A stretch of DNA of 64,000 bases from Capra hircus (GCF_001704415.2 NC_030811.1:4064501-4128500); one strand, 5' to 3'. Numbered from the stretch's first letter, positions 22,521-32,906 are shown. Program-made: numbers and translations. The notes: a model not told the origin generated them from the letters alone.

Positions 22521-22962
22521 TCTAACTACGTACCAGATGTCTGAGGTCAAGGGTGAGCACCGTCGTCCCTGTGGCCAACATGCGTTTACCCCTGGCTACG
22601 AACTACACCGACTCTGCCTCTCTGGCTCACTCAGGCAGAGCCCAGTGTCTTAAATCCTCACCCACGTTCTTTCCGTTTCTTCAAATGTTATGCAATTTTG
22701 CAAGTCAAAGTCAAATTCTACCTCTTCCAAGCAGTCCCCTGGATCAAACGGGTTTCGCCCTTTGCTGAACTGCCAAGCCATCCTCGGTCCTCAGCATGTG
22801 TGTGCACCCTGCATGATCGCCCTCCTCCTTTCCGAAGCGTCAGTCGTGGGTCCAAGTTCCAGTAAAGGTTCATGTTTCACATTTCCATGACATCAGACGC
22901 AGGGAGCGATGCTGAGGGATGGATTCACTGTTATATCGATGGAGACACCAGAATGAAGGAGA
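22521..22962. other. Unique sequence
   Basis: No repeat or gene recognised. Confidence 0.45.
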
Positions 22963-23404
22963 TCATTTCTCTTGGGCTCTTGTAGCTTGGAAATGCAATG
23001 ATTTTATGACAAAAGGTCTGAATTTCAAAAAGGTGAATTTTGCAAGTGATTTGGTTATAATTTCATTTTCTAGCTCTTTCTTAAACTCCAATATATCTGC
23101 TGAGTTATCCAGTGTTTCAGTCTTTGTCAAAGTGGTGCAGTAATTCACCTCTGCCAGGTAAGATCCATTACTAACTTCATGAGAATAGATTTGTTCCAGT
23201 TCCGCCAGCTTCTTATTTGGTTTTGTAAATCATCATTACAATCAACCCTGAAGTCCCTTCTGTCAAGCGATCCAGGCAATAGTGAACTAAAGGCAGATTT
23301 GGAAACACTCGGGCAACTTTTTCTCCTCTCATAAAAGGATCATTATCTTTGTCTGTGGCTCAGAAGAAACACCTTGGGGTAAGCTGAATGAGAAATGTGG
23401 ACAT
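22963..23404 (-). other. Unrecognised coding-like stretch, broken
   Basis: On the minus strand a frame opens with ATG at 23404 and meets one stop at codon 15 (TGA, 23362-23360). It stays open to about 23214, where a one-base frame change leads into a second open frame that runs to a stop at 22963. The second part is charged and helix-like (motifs such as 'ILEFKKELENEI'). A pyrimidine-rich stretch ending 'tatcttttag' lies just upstream (minus strand, near 23415). I do not recognise the protein. It may be a pseudogene piece or chance. Confidence 0.2.
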
Positions 23405-23889
23405 TTTGCCATAAAGCGCTAAAAGATAATGCAGGAAAAATACAGTGTGTCAGATGAACGGAGGAGACAAACAGTAAGAACGGTGTCTCTCAGCTGCAGC
23501 CTAAGGGAATGAACTGCAGGGAGATGTAAATGAACTCGCTGACATGATCTGAGCTCACGCTCTGACCTGGGATCTGTTGACATGAGGAGTAGCAGCTCCA
23601 GCCCTGCCACCTTGAAGTCTCGTTTGAGAGGAAAGTGCCCGGAGCAAAAGGGCCCTTGGAACTGTTTAGCCTCTCTAAGGGCACAGGGGAGGCTGTCTAC
23701 ACAGCGATGAATCCGTTTCAGTGTCTGCTTACCTTCTCTCAGCTGCTCCCAGGTTGCCCTTGGCTCAGATGACTAATGCCTTGTTCATCAGTTACGCAAA
23801 CCTCTGCTGTGATCTTTGGGTGAGCTGCACACAGCTGGCCCCGGATGCAGCCTGCCACAGCGCCAGCTGAATGCCCACCAACATCTTCC
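23405..23889. other. Unique sequence
   Basis: No repeat or gene recognised. Confidence 0.45.
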
Positions 23890-24190
23890 TTGATATCATC
23901 TATGTATCCATCCATCCATCGATCTTCCTATCTTTTTCCTTTCTACCTGTCCATGTAATTTTCCATCTCCCATCCATCCACTCACCCACCTTTCTTTCTT
24001 TATATATTCTATCTATCTATCTACATATGTGTCCGTTTCTCTGTCCATCATCCATCCATCCATCCGTCTTCTACCTTTGTGTCATCTATATTTCTACACC
24101 ATGTATCTCTTCCCTGTATTTGTCACCCATCTATCTAAATGTCTCTCATCTATCTATCTTTACCTGTCTGTCGATCTGTCTAGTCATCTA
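23890..24190. repeat. Degenerate CATC/TATC tetranucleotide tract
   Basis: About 300 bp of pyrimidine-rich imperfect tetranucleotides ('atccatccatccatcgatc', 'ctatctatctatctacat', 'catccatccatccatccgtc'). An old, decayed microsatellite. Long frames in it reflect the absence of stops in CATC repeats. Confidence 0.9.
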
Positions 24191-24856
24191 CGTGATGAAA
24201 GCACCCGGGTGTGTATACTCATCCACAGGGGCATGCATACCACGTTATTGTCACTGATTATGTCTTTCACTTGGGAACGGAAGAAGACAGAAGAGCGTTT
24301 TGTGCTTCTGTTCTCTCCTGTCTCAGATCTAGAAAGCGGTGACTGGTGATGCGTGGCCTGGGGAGTGTGCCTGACCACCACACCTGCCGGTCCTCTTCAG
24401 ACTTGATATGACACTGCTTACTTGATGGAGGTGTCACTGGGTGGGTGATGGCATCTCCCCTCTGCCTCTGCCCCGTTATATCCCAGAGATGACCCTTGAG
24501 CCTTCCCGTGACTGAGCCTCACGCCCTTGTGCGCAGGACAGCCCCGCCCTGCTGGGGGGCTGGGGAGAGTCCCAGGCCAGGGGCCCCAGTCTCAGCGCTC
24601 GAGTCTTGACTGCAAACCTCCAGTAAAGGCTTCACCCTTACCCTCCCCGACTCTTAGTTTTCTCGTCTGTCCGATGGGCTGGCAACCACTACTCTAACTC
24701 ACAGGACCGCAGTGTCGCGTTAAGCCCCGTAAGAGACAAAGCCTTGCGGCTGCCAAGTGCGATACCAGCGTGGACGCGGGGCGGAGCCTTCGGAGGGCGG
24801 GGCAGAGCCACGCAGGCTGGTTTCCGGGACAAAGGACGCCAGCTTCCGGTAACACG
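24191..24856. other. Unique, GC-rich sequence
   Basis: No gene recognised. GC-rich with several CpGs at 24530-24850, below what I would call a CpG island by eye. Confidence 0.4.
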
Positions 24857-24984
24857 CGCACGCATTCTCTCTCTCTCACACACACAAGCGCGTGCGCGCG
24901 CGCACACACACGCACGCACACACACACGCACGCACACACACACGCACGCGTGCGCACACACACACACACGTGCGCACACGCACG

Positions 24985-25033
<49 letters not shown>
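24857..25033. repeat. Mixed (CA)n / (CG)n alternating purine-pyrimidine tract
   Basis: About 175 bp of nearly uninterrupted alternation: CA runs interspersed with 'gcgcgtgcgcgcgcgc', 'gcacgcgtgcgcac' and 'gcacgcgcgcac'. A short 'ctctctctc' lies just before it. Strong Z-DNA-forming composition. Confidence 0.95.
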
Positions 25034-25035
<2 letters not shown>

Positions 25036-26032
25036 CTGCATCTGGTTATTCCTTGACAGCATGACTCCAGATCGTGTATCCACCTGATTCGACTTGTCTC
25101 TCTGTTGGCACGGCGTCTCCTCTCCTGCCCCTGGTGTTTGCCTCAGCAGTCCGCCCCCTCCAGAGAGCCCCCTGCCCTCCTGACCTGCTCGCTGACTGCT
25201 GCTCTTCACACGCTGACCACCTACCCGTGGTTTAGGCACCAGCATTACCTACCCTGCAGGCTAGGACCCTGTCACCACCGTGACAGTAATGGAGATGCTA
25301 TTCATGTCACTCACCGGAAACAATCTGAGTTGCTTACTGACCATGCCCGAAGCAAACATCTAGCAGTCTCAAAACTGCTCCTGCCAATTGGGATGTATTT
25401 GGTGATTAGAATGCAGTCTGGATCACTGGCAGTTCTCCAGTGATGCCGGCGTACCAAACAGAATCAGCTCAGACATAAAAGCCGATCGTTACCACTGAGC
25501 TCATTTGAAGAAAAAAAGAAAATGAGCTTTTAAATTTGTTTTCATTGCAGATCATTTCGTAGGATTAAAAAAAATAACATTTGCTTACTGTAGCCACCAC
25601 GATGATTAAAAATGGATACTGTTGAAATGCTAATGAAATAGATAATCACGTGCTAGGAAAACAGTTTCTGATGGAAGAGTTAAATAGCAATTTGGTCAGG
25701 CAATTATTACCAGGCTTTATCCCTGGATCTTTGAGGGTCTCTTCATTTAAAGATAATCCAGAAATAATGAATTTAGAGCTTACATACACTTCATGAACAT
25801 TCCCATGACTATTTGACAAAGCTTTTTAATGCTAATTACATGTAATTTATTTGTAAGTTTACTTACTGGAGGATTTGTACTTCAGTATTATGTTGATTTT
25901 TAGTATAATCAGGATTTACTATTCCAATATGTGTCTCAGATGATTAAGCACCTGAATTCTCTTTCCTTCCTTCCTTTCTCGCCGTGGCTTCTTCGTGTAC
26001 TCAGTTAAGTGTTACTGAGTGCAGCTATGTAG
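25034..26032. other. Unique sequence; AT-rich repeat-free block from 25450
   Basis: 25034-25450 is ordinary unique sequence. 25450-25960 is AT-rich, with no recognised transposon and several homeodomain-like cores ('gctaattacatgtaattta' near 25832; 'atgctaatgaaat' near 25627). It is a candidate conserved non-coding element; conservation cannot be judged from one sequence. Confidence 0.35.
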
Positions 26033-26575
26033 TAGCTGTTCGGTCGCTAAGTGGTGTCCAACTCTTTGTGACTCCATGGACTGCAGCCTGCCAGGCTTCC
26101 CTGTCTTCACTGGTTCCCACAGTTTGCTCAAATTCATGTCCACTGAGTAAGTGATGCTAGCTAACCATCTCATCCTCTGCCACGCCCAAGTCCTTTTGCC
26201 TTCGGTCTTGCCCAGCATCAGGATCTTTTCCAGTGAGTCGGCTATTCACATCGGGTGGCCAAAGTATTGGAGCTGCAGCTTCAGCATCAGTCTTTCCAAT
26301 GAATATTCAGGGTTGATTTCCTTTAGGATGGACTGGTTGGATCTCCTTGCAGTCCAAGGGACTCTCAAGAGTCTTCTCCAGCAGCATAGTTCAGAAGCAT
26401 CCATTCTTCAGCACTCGGTCTTCTCTATGACTCTCACATCCATACATGAATACTGGAAAAAGCATAGCTTTGAATTTGCAGATCTCTGTTGGAAAAGTGA
26501 TGTCTCTGCTTTTTAATACCCTGTCTGGGTTTATCATAGCTTTCCTTCCAAGGAGCAATCGTCTTTTAATTTCAT
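26033..26575 (-). mobile_element. BovB 3' fragment
   Basis: About 540 bp of reverse BovB, from the degenerated 3' tail ('agctgttcggtcgctaag') to 'ccaaggagcaatcgtctttt'. More diverged than most copies here. The plus frames at 26151-26652 are antisense to it. Confidence 0.9.
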
Positions 26576-27917
26576 GCTATGTACCTACCATAAGCTATAG
26601 GCATGTAGGAAGGTGTTCTTACAGGTGTGAGGAGAATTATAAAGCTTTGTGAACACTTAGAGGTGGAAAAGGAGGCTTGGGACCCACCTCTGAGAGATCA
26701 GAGCCGTAGGAGAGACCTGATTCATCTGTGGGATTTTTTCCAAAGAACAATGGATCCTTTTTCCATTGTTTCCAAAGAACAATGGACAAGGGGTTACACC
26801 TGTGTTTTCAATACAAAAGTGCATAATTGGATCTGTTGACATAGTGGGGGGTAACTGTAGGAAAAACCTCAGGAAGAACCCTGGGAAGAACGAAAATAAG
26901 CAAGTCTAAGTATCCAGGATGATGAAGGGCCGCAGAGTTAAAAATTATTTAGAGAAACATGAAGTTGGCAGAATCATCCAGACTTAGCGATGGGAAGTGG
27001 AGAGTGAAGGAGAAAGGGAATCTATGATGACGCAGGGTTTGTACAAACCTCAGGGCCAGTCCCCGAGTCAGAAAAAGCAGCAGAAAGGCGAGGAGGGTAA
27101 GTGTGGGTGCGGCAGCTTTGAGCTGCCTTTAGGATCTCCAAGGGGAAATGGCCGTGAGGGCATTCGGGAGTCCTGACAGCGACCACTGATGCTGTGTGAG
27201 TGGGTTTGTTGCCGAGGGAGAGAGAGTGAGAACACAGAAGTGTCGTCTTTCAGGGACTGGGCCGTGATGAAGAACCTCCAAGAGTGGCCGGAGCGGAGGG
27301 AGGGGACCCACGAGCGCCCGGGGCCTTCAAGTCCGAGAGCAGAGAGCAGTTCAGGAGGGAGGGGAGGTCCGCAGAGCACTGAGGTCCAGGTACACAAGGA
27401 CTGTAAGGGATGCTGGTGGGGCTGCTGCTCCCGGACGCCTGGGCTCTGCTCTCCTCCCGGGCTCCAGGCACTGCATTCCCAGCCCGATGGGTTTAGGTGG
27501 GAGCCGTGTGACTATGTGGGAAGTGCAGCATGCTGAGGGGATCCACTCCTCAGACACCTGACCCCACGTCATTTGCCCAGATGTCACCCTCCACTCTCTG
27601 TCCCAAGCAGAGAAGATGCAACGTCAAGAGATGTAGTCACCTGGGTCCCTGAGGACATGAAGCAGAGCCCTTCCCCCAATTTGGACCATGCTCTGAAAAG
27701 ACGCAAAGGATCTAAAGGATCTTCGGTTGCCTGAAGCCACTAAACTCTGAGGATTGTCTGTGTGGAAGTGGACACATCCTAATACAGCATACCCTGTCCT
27801 GGGCAATAAGCAGTACCAACCCTGGTGATATTTGCTGGTGGTGATTTCATGATGAGGACAGAACTGGGGGTCCATAAACTGGAAAACTAACTCAAGAAGT
27901 GTAACTCTAGAAGTAGG
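26576..27917. other. Unique sequence
   Basis: No transposon recognised. A small direct repeat 'ccaaagaacaatgga' occurs at 26740-26754 and 26772-26786 with an inverted 'ccattgtt' between. 27280-27480 is GC-rich. Overlapping 60-115-codon frames on both strands at 27068-27587 have no known domain. Confidence 0.4.
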
Positions 27918-28482
27918 GCAGTATTTATTATTTATAGACTTTTTGATGATGGCCATTCTGACTGGCTGGAGGGGATAGCCTGTGTTAAGGTGACTGTGGA
28001 GAATAGAAAAAGGCTCCTTAAAAAGCTAAGACTAGAGCCACCATATGACCTGTTGTCCTACTCTTGAGCATATATCCAGAGAAAAAATGTAATTTAAAAA
28101 GATACATGCCATTTTGTGTTCATAGCAGCACTAGCAAACCACCAAAAATGGAGGCAAACCACCTAAGATGTCCATTGAAAGATAAATGCATAAAAAGATG
28201 TGGCATGTATATATGCAAAAACATATGGTGGAATACCATTAGCCATGAAAGAGTGAAATAATGCCACTTGCAGTAACATGGATGGACCTATAGATTTTGC
28301 TATTAATACTAGGTGAAGTAAGTAAGACAGAGAATGATAAATATGTATCATCTATGTGTGGAATGTAAAAAAGTGATACAAATGTACTTATTTACAAAAC
28401 TGAAATAGACTCACAGACATAGAAAACCAGCTTACTGTTACCAAAGGGGAAAGCGGGCATCAATTTGGAGCTGGGGATTAAC
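27918..28482 (+). mobile_element. 5'-inverted L1 3' end
   Basis: About 27918-27990 is reverse L1 ORF2 ('gactttttgatgatggccat'). From about 27993 ('gactgtggagaatag') the L1 runs forward ('gccaccatatgacctg', 'catagcagcac', 'ggaataccattagcc') to a Bov-tA at 28483. In element order the inverted part lies just upstream of the forward part, the usual arrangement of a 5' inversion. Confidence 0.65.
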
Positions 28483-28672
28483 ATGCTAAGTCGCTTCCGT
28501 TGTGGCCGACTCTTTGCAACCTTATGGACTGTAGCCTGCCAGGCTCCTCTGCCCATGGAATTTTCCAGGCGAGAATACTGGAGTTGGGTGCCATTTCCTA
28601 CTCCAATGGATCTTCCTGATCCAGGGATTGAACCTGAGTCTCTTGCATCTCCTGAGTTGGCAGGTTCTTGCA
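28483..28672 (-). repeat. Bov-tA SINE (head damaged)
   Basis: Reverse Bov-tA from 'tgctaagtcgcttccgttg' to 'cctgagttggcaggttcttg'. The final part of the tRNA head is missing. Confidence 0.88.
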
Positions 28673-29127
28673 TTTCCTTGTTTGTAAACCTCCTCTGTTG
28701 GCGCAGAGCAATCCATTTGCCTCACAGAAATCTAGGATTGTTCCACCCATGATGAGAAGGAAAAATAGTGTTCAGCTTTTGACATTCAGAATGGGATTTT
28801 TTAGGGTCTCCAAGCTGACTTGTTTTGTACATAGTGAGAAAATAGTTTGGAAAGCCAGATTCTGTGGAGAGAGAAAAGATAATTCAAAGTTACCAAGCGC
28901 CAGTTTTTCATATTGAGAGTCCCTGTCTGACATCCTAAACCAGAGGCAGCCTTGGCCTCCTGGAGAACATGCCCCAGAAAGGTGATTCCTAACTAGGACA
29001 CTTCAAGTACCCAGGAACCTCTTCTAGGTGTCGATCAAAACTAACATTCTGATGTATGTACCCACATGTAGTCACACTGATATTGACATATTTTAAAATA
29101 AATTACAACACAGAAATGTAAAATGGG
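28673..29127. other. Unique sequence
   Basis: No repeat or gene recognised. Confidence 0.5.
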
Positions 29128-29946
29128 AAGCTTCCCTGGTGGCTCAGATGATAAAGAATATACCTACAATGTAGGAGACCTGGATTTGATCCCTGGGTTG
29201 AGAAGATCCCCTGGAGAAGGGCATGGCAACCCACTCCAGTATTCTTGCCTGGGAAATCTCGTGGAGAGAGGAGCTTTCAGTTCAGTTCAGTTCAGTTGTT
29301 CAGTCGTGTCCCACTCTTTGTGACCCCATGGACTGCAACAGACCAGGCCTCCCTGTCCATCACCAACTCCCGGAGTTTACTCAAGCTCATGTCCATTGAG
29401 TCAGTGATGCCATCCAACCATCTCATCCTCTGTTACCCCCTTCTCCTCCTGCCTTCAATCTTTCCCAGCACCAGGATCTTTTCTAATGAGTCAGTTCTTC
29501 GCATGAGGTAGCCAAAGTATTGGAGTTTCAGCTTCAACATCATTCCTCCCATTGAACACTCAGGACTGATCTTTAAGATGGGCTGGTTGGATCTCCTTGC
29601 AGTCCAAGGGACTCTCAAGAGTTCTCCAACACCACAGTTCAAAAGTATCAATTCTTCAGCACTCAGCTTTCTTTATAGTCCAACTCTCACATCCATACGA
29701 TTCATGGACCTAATATTCCGGGTTCCTATGCAATATTGCTCTTTATAGCATCAGACCTTGCTTCCATCACCAGTCACATCCAAAACTGGGTGTTATTTTT
29801 GCTTTGGCTCTGTCTCTCCATTCTTTCTGGAGTTATTTCTACACTGATGTCCAGTAGCATGTTGGGCACCTACCGACCTGGGGAGCTTGGCAGGCTATAG
29901 TCCATGGGTTGCAAAGAGTCGGACATGACTGAGTGACTAACGCTTA
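29128..29946 (+). repeat. Bov-tA SINE split by a BovB insertion
   Basis: Forward Bov-tA head and body at 29128-29276 ('agcttccctggtggctcag' ... 'gtggagagaggagctt'). The rest of the body resumes at 29882 ('ggagcttggcaggctatagt') and ends 'gactgagtgactaacgctt'. The 7-bp 'ggagctt' at 29270-29276 and 29882-29888 is the BovB target-site duplication. Confidence 0.9.
29277..29881 (-). mobile_element. Internally deleted BovB
   Basis: Reverse BovB with its 3' end at 29277 ('tcagttcagttcagttcagt') colinear up to 'aactctcacatccata' (29697). It then jumps to sequence of the element's 5' part ('gattcatggacctaatattc') and runs to 'caccgacctggg'-type sequence near the 5' end at about 29881. Compared with the copy at 42913-45940, about 2.36 kb of the middle is absent, while both ends remain. 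Confidence 0.88.
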
Positions 29947-30623
29947 AAGTAAAACCACATATTTACTCTCTAGGGATCATATCACACACCTATCCATAAA
30001 CGACCAGACAGAAGAAAAGCAGGCTGCATCGGAGACCTACTTCCTCTATTGGAAGACGAGGCATGACCAGGGGATGGGGGAGTCTCGTGCTGAACTGAGA
30101 ATTATTTCTGCAAACGCCAATTCTTAAGCCCTCTGTCTTTTTCCTTCTCTTTGATGCCCTCTGTGTTGACTCTCTGTAGTTATTCAAACACCTTGTGATT
30201 CTACGCTCTCCACCCGGACATCACTGGGTGGTTCTCCTCCCACGCAGGACTCCCCAGGACTCTGAGGTGGACATTTTCCCTAACTGTCACTCATCTTTGG
30301 AGATGAGCCGGTAATATTGCTGCACGCAGACGCACCTCTTGTGTGCATCTGGTCATCAGTAAGGATGAGAATGTAGAGCTTGATGCTCCTTGCTCAGGTC
30401 CCAGAGATTCTGAAATTTCGTATTTCTTTACCTTGAGTTCCATATTACCCTCTGGGCATTCTTAACAGTTTTAAGTTGGGGGCGGATATAAGAGGAGACC
30501 CTTCATCAGCAGACACTGGTCCAGACTGGAACTGGTCCAGCCCCCCAGGAGGGGCTGTGAGGACCACCTGTCCCGAGGGCAGGGATCTCCAGCCATTGGA
30601 CCTTGGTCCCAGTTCCTCCCAGG
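29947..30623. other. Unique sequence
   Basis: No repeat or gene recognised. Confidence 0.5.
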
Positions 30624-30903
30624 GCTGCTGCTGCTGCTGCTAAGTCGCTTCAGTTGTGTCCAACTCTGTGCGACCCCATAGACAGCAGCCCACCAGGCTC
30701 CCCTGTCCCTGGGATTCTCTAGGCAAGAACACTGGAGTGGGTTGCCATTTTCTCCTCCAATGCATGCAAGTGAAAAGTGAAAGTGAAGTTGCTCAGTCAT
30801 GTCCGGCTCTTCGCGACCCCATGGACTGCAGCCTACCAGGCTCCTCCGTCCATGGGATTTTCCAAGCAAGAGTACTGGAGTGGGATGCCATTGCCTTCTC
30901 TGT
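30624..30903 (-). repeat. Bov-A2 SINE (dimer)
   Basis: Starts with a (gct)n tract. Two Bov-A units are linked by 'caatgcatgcaagtgaaaag'; the second ends 'gggatgccattgccttctc'. Both units are nearly full length. Confidence 0.95.
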
Positions 30904-30924
30904 CTGGGGGTCTAAGTCCTCCCT

Positions 30925-31108
30925 TAATTGGTTCTCAGACTAGAACGAGCATCAGAACCACCTGGAGAGCCTGCTAACAACACGGTGGCCAGTCCCACGT
31001 CCAGAGCGTCCAGTTAAGCAAGTCTTGCTTAATGCCCAAACATTTGCCTTTCTAACAAGTTCCCAGGTCACAATGAGGCTGAGGGTTTGGGGACCACACT
31101 TTGAAAAC
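30925..31108. mobile_element. MER5-like hAT DNA transposon relic
   Basis: Reads 'ggttctcagactagaac', 'gcatcagaaccacctggaga' through 'tttctaacaagttcccagg' to 'ggggaccacactttgaaaac', matching the MER5 layout with inverted ends (GGTTCTCA / TTTGAAAACC). Confidence 0.7.
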
Positions 31109-31627
31109 CAATGGGCCTTGGAAAAAGCTTCCTTGACTGAAGAAACATACTAATGAAGGTGTTTTAGACTTTGCCTCTTCAGAATTCATTTTCCTGCAGT
31201 CTTTTAAAAACCCATCCATTTTGAACTCTGTGACATTACTTCCTAAAGTGAGCGGGCAGGATGGAAGTTCACATCACAGTCTGCTCCTGGAAGCGGTTTC
31301 CCTGACCCCTAAAGGCTACAAGGGCTGACTACAGAGGCCCAAGTCCTGGGAAGGGGACCCGCTTTGCCTGCAGGACTTGCTGTGCTAAGACGGCGACAGC
31401 TCTAGGCTCAGCCCCATGGTCGGCTTTTTAAATCAGTACGCAGAAGCATGCAGGCTGTATTTTGGAACTTCCAATTACTCATCCTTTTGTCTTGCCACAA
31501 AACATCCAAGGGCCATTTTTTGAAAATTAGCTCACTAGTCTGAAAGCTGCTCACTATCTGCTTATATCCCTTGCTGGAAAGGAAACCTCTCCAAGAAAAA
31601 CGCACATCTGAAAGGTGTGTGGTCAAA
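31109..31627. other. Unique sequence downstream (minus sense) of the cullin-like block
   Basis: No repeat recognised. If the cullin-like block is a real exon this would be its intron; no further cullin exon was found here. Confidence 0.45.
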
Positions 31628-31633
31628 TCTTAC
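31628..31633 (-). other. Candidate 5' splice site after the cullin-like block
   Basis: Read on the minus strand, the coding similarity stops exactly at 'tattct' and is followed by GTAAGA, close to the consensus donor. The frame leaves the exon in phase 0, after the serine of 'YEIYS'. Confidence 0.45.
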
Positions 31634-31797
31634 AGAATAGATTTCATAGAGTCCCTTCCGTCCTTCATCACATTCGCCGCGAATCCAATGTCTGTTGAGG
31701 TAGGCACAGATCCCGTTCAGCACTTTGCTTGAAAACCGGTCGTCTTCCCATTGCTGAGTGTAGAGCTTAAGTACACTCTCATCCGTCCAATCTTCCT
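31634..31797 (-). pseudogene. Partial cullin-1-like exon (orphan paralogue exon or pseudogene fragment)
   Basis: The minus strand encodes about 54 residues that I recognise as the N-terminal helical-repeat region of cullin-1, the scaffold of SCF ubiquitin ligases. Two runs are 'ESVLKLYTQQWEDDRFSSKV' and, soon after, 'RHWIRGECDEGRKGLYEIYS'. From memory CUL1 differs at only a few positions (for example F for L in 'VLKLY', Y for the second D in 'WEDD', V for I in 'HWIR'). CUL1 is almost invariant in mammals, so this is not CUL1 itself. Similarity starts near 31797, after a weak AG acceptor-like 'caatag', and stops at a GTAAGA donor, as one exon would. The frame is open. No other cullin exon was found in the window, which argues for a fragment, but I could not search every intron-sized stretch. 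It lies between a MER5 relic and a Bov-A2. It may belong to a diverged CUL1 paralogue; a processed copy would not normally end at a splice donor. Confidence 0.65.
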
Positions 31798-31898
31798 GTC
31801 TATTGTTCCCCACGCTCTTTCTGGAAAGACCCTCTGGATAGTTCTTTCTCTTCCTTTATCCATCTGGGCCACATCTAAAGTCTTGGGGGAGGAGTACT

Positions 31899-32158
31899 GG
31901 CTGCTGCTAAGTCGCTTCAATCATATCCAACTCTGTGCGACCCCATAGATGGCAGCCCACCAGACTCCCCCATCCCTGGGATTCTCCAGGCAAGAACACT
32001 GGAATGGGTTGCCATTTCCTTCTCCAATGCATGAAAGTAAAAAGTGAAAGTGGAGTCGCTTAGTCGTGTCTGATTCTTAGCGACCCCGGTGGACTGCAGC
32101 CTACCAGGCTCCTCCGTCCATGGGATTTTCTAGACAAGAGCACTAGCGTGGGGTGCCA
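31899..32158 (-). repeat. Bov-A2 SINE (dimer)
   Basis: Two Bov-A units in reverse from 'ggctgctgctaagtcgc' to 'gcactagcgtggggtgcca', with the linker 'caatgcatgaaagtaaaaag'. Confidence 0.94.
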
Positions 32159-32369
32159 GGCTGGCGGGTTGCTAATTTGCTCACTCACCCAGGCTCCTGC
32201 TCCTGCAAAGTTGGGGAAGCAGTTGTGTGCTCTGTGGCTTCACTGTCAAAATCCTCCTCTGGCCTGTCTCTTTGACACTATGGTTCAATCACACGAGTTA
32301 GATTCCAGATCGATTTGCTCTAGTCAGTTCTGTGAACCAGCAACTCTACCAGAAATTATTATTATTGTT

Positions 32370-32812
32370 TATATTTCCAGTGGTCACGTATGGGTGTGAG
32401 AGTTGGACCATAAAGAAGGCTGAGCGCCAAAGAATTGATGCTTTCAAATTGTGTTGCTGAAGAAGACTCTTAGGAGTCCCTTGGACTGCAAGGAGATCCC
32501 ACCAGTCAATCCTGAAGAAAATCTACCCTGAATATTCACTAGAAGGACTGGTGCTGAAACTGAAGCTCCGATACTTTGACCACCTGAGGCAAAGAGCTGA
32601 CTCATTAGAGAAGGCCCTGATGCTGGGAAAGATTGAAAGTGGGAGGAGAAGGGAATAACAGAGGATGAGATGGTTGGATGGCATCACTGACTCAATGGAC
32701 ATGAGTTTGAGCAAGCTCCAGGAGATAGTGAAGGACAGGGGATGTGCTGCCGTCCAAGGGCTTACAAAGAGTCGGACACGACTTAGCAACTGAGCTATAA
32801 CAAAACAACACG
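32370..32812 (+). mobile_element. BovB 3' fragment
   Basis: Forward BovB from 'atatttccagtggtcacgta' to 'cacgacttagcaactgagc' and an AACAA-rich end. The C-terminal frame is disrupted, for example 'gggaataacagaggatgag'. Confidence 0.92.
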
Positions 32813-32906
32813 CCACGTGGAAGCCTCGTTCCCTCACCAAGGATGGAACCTGAGGCCCTACGGCGGAAGCACAGAGTCTCAACCACTGGACCGCCAGGGA
32901 AGTCCC
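32813..32906 (-). repeat. CHR-type SINE
   Basis: Reverse CHR head region: 'ctcaccaaggatggaacctg', 'gcggaagcacagagtctcaa', 'ccactggaccgccagggaag'. Directly attached to the BovB 3' end. Confidence 0.85.

Noticed and set aside
24530..24860. CpG island or promoter
   Set aside because: GC-rich, but CpGs are sparse outside the adjacent CA/CG tract and no gene start follows.
24689..25087. Frames encoding Cys-Val or His-Thr repeats here and at 7341-7767
   Set aside because: They are translations of CA/TG microsatellites.
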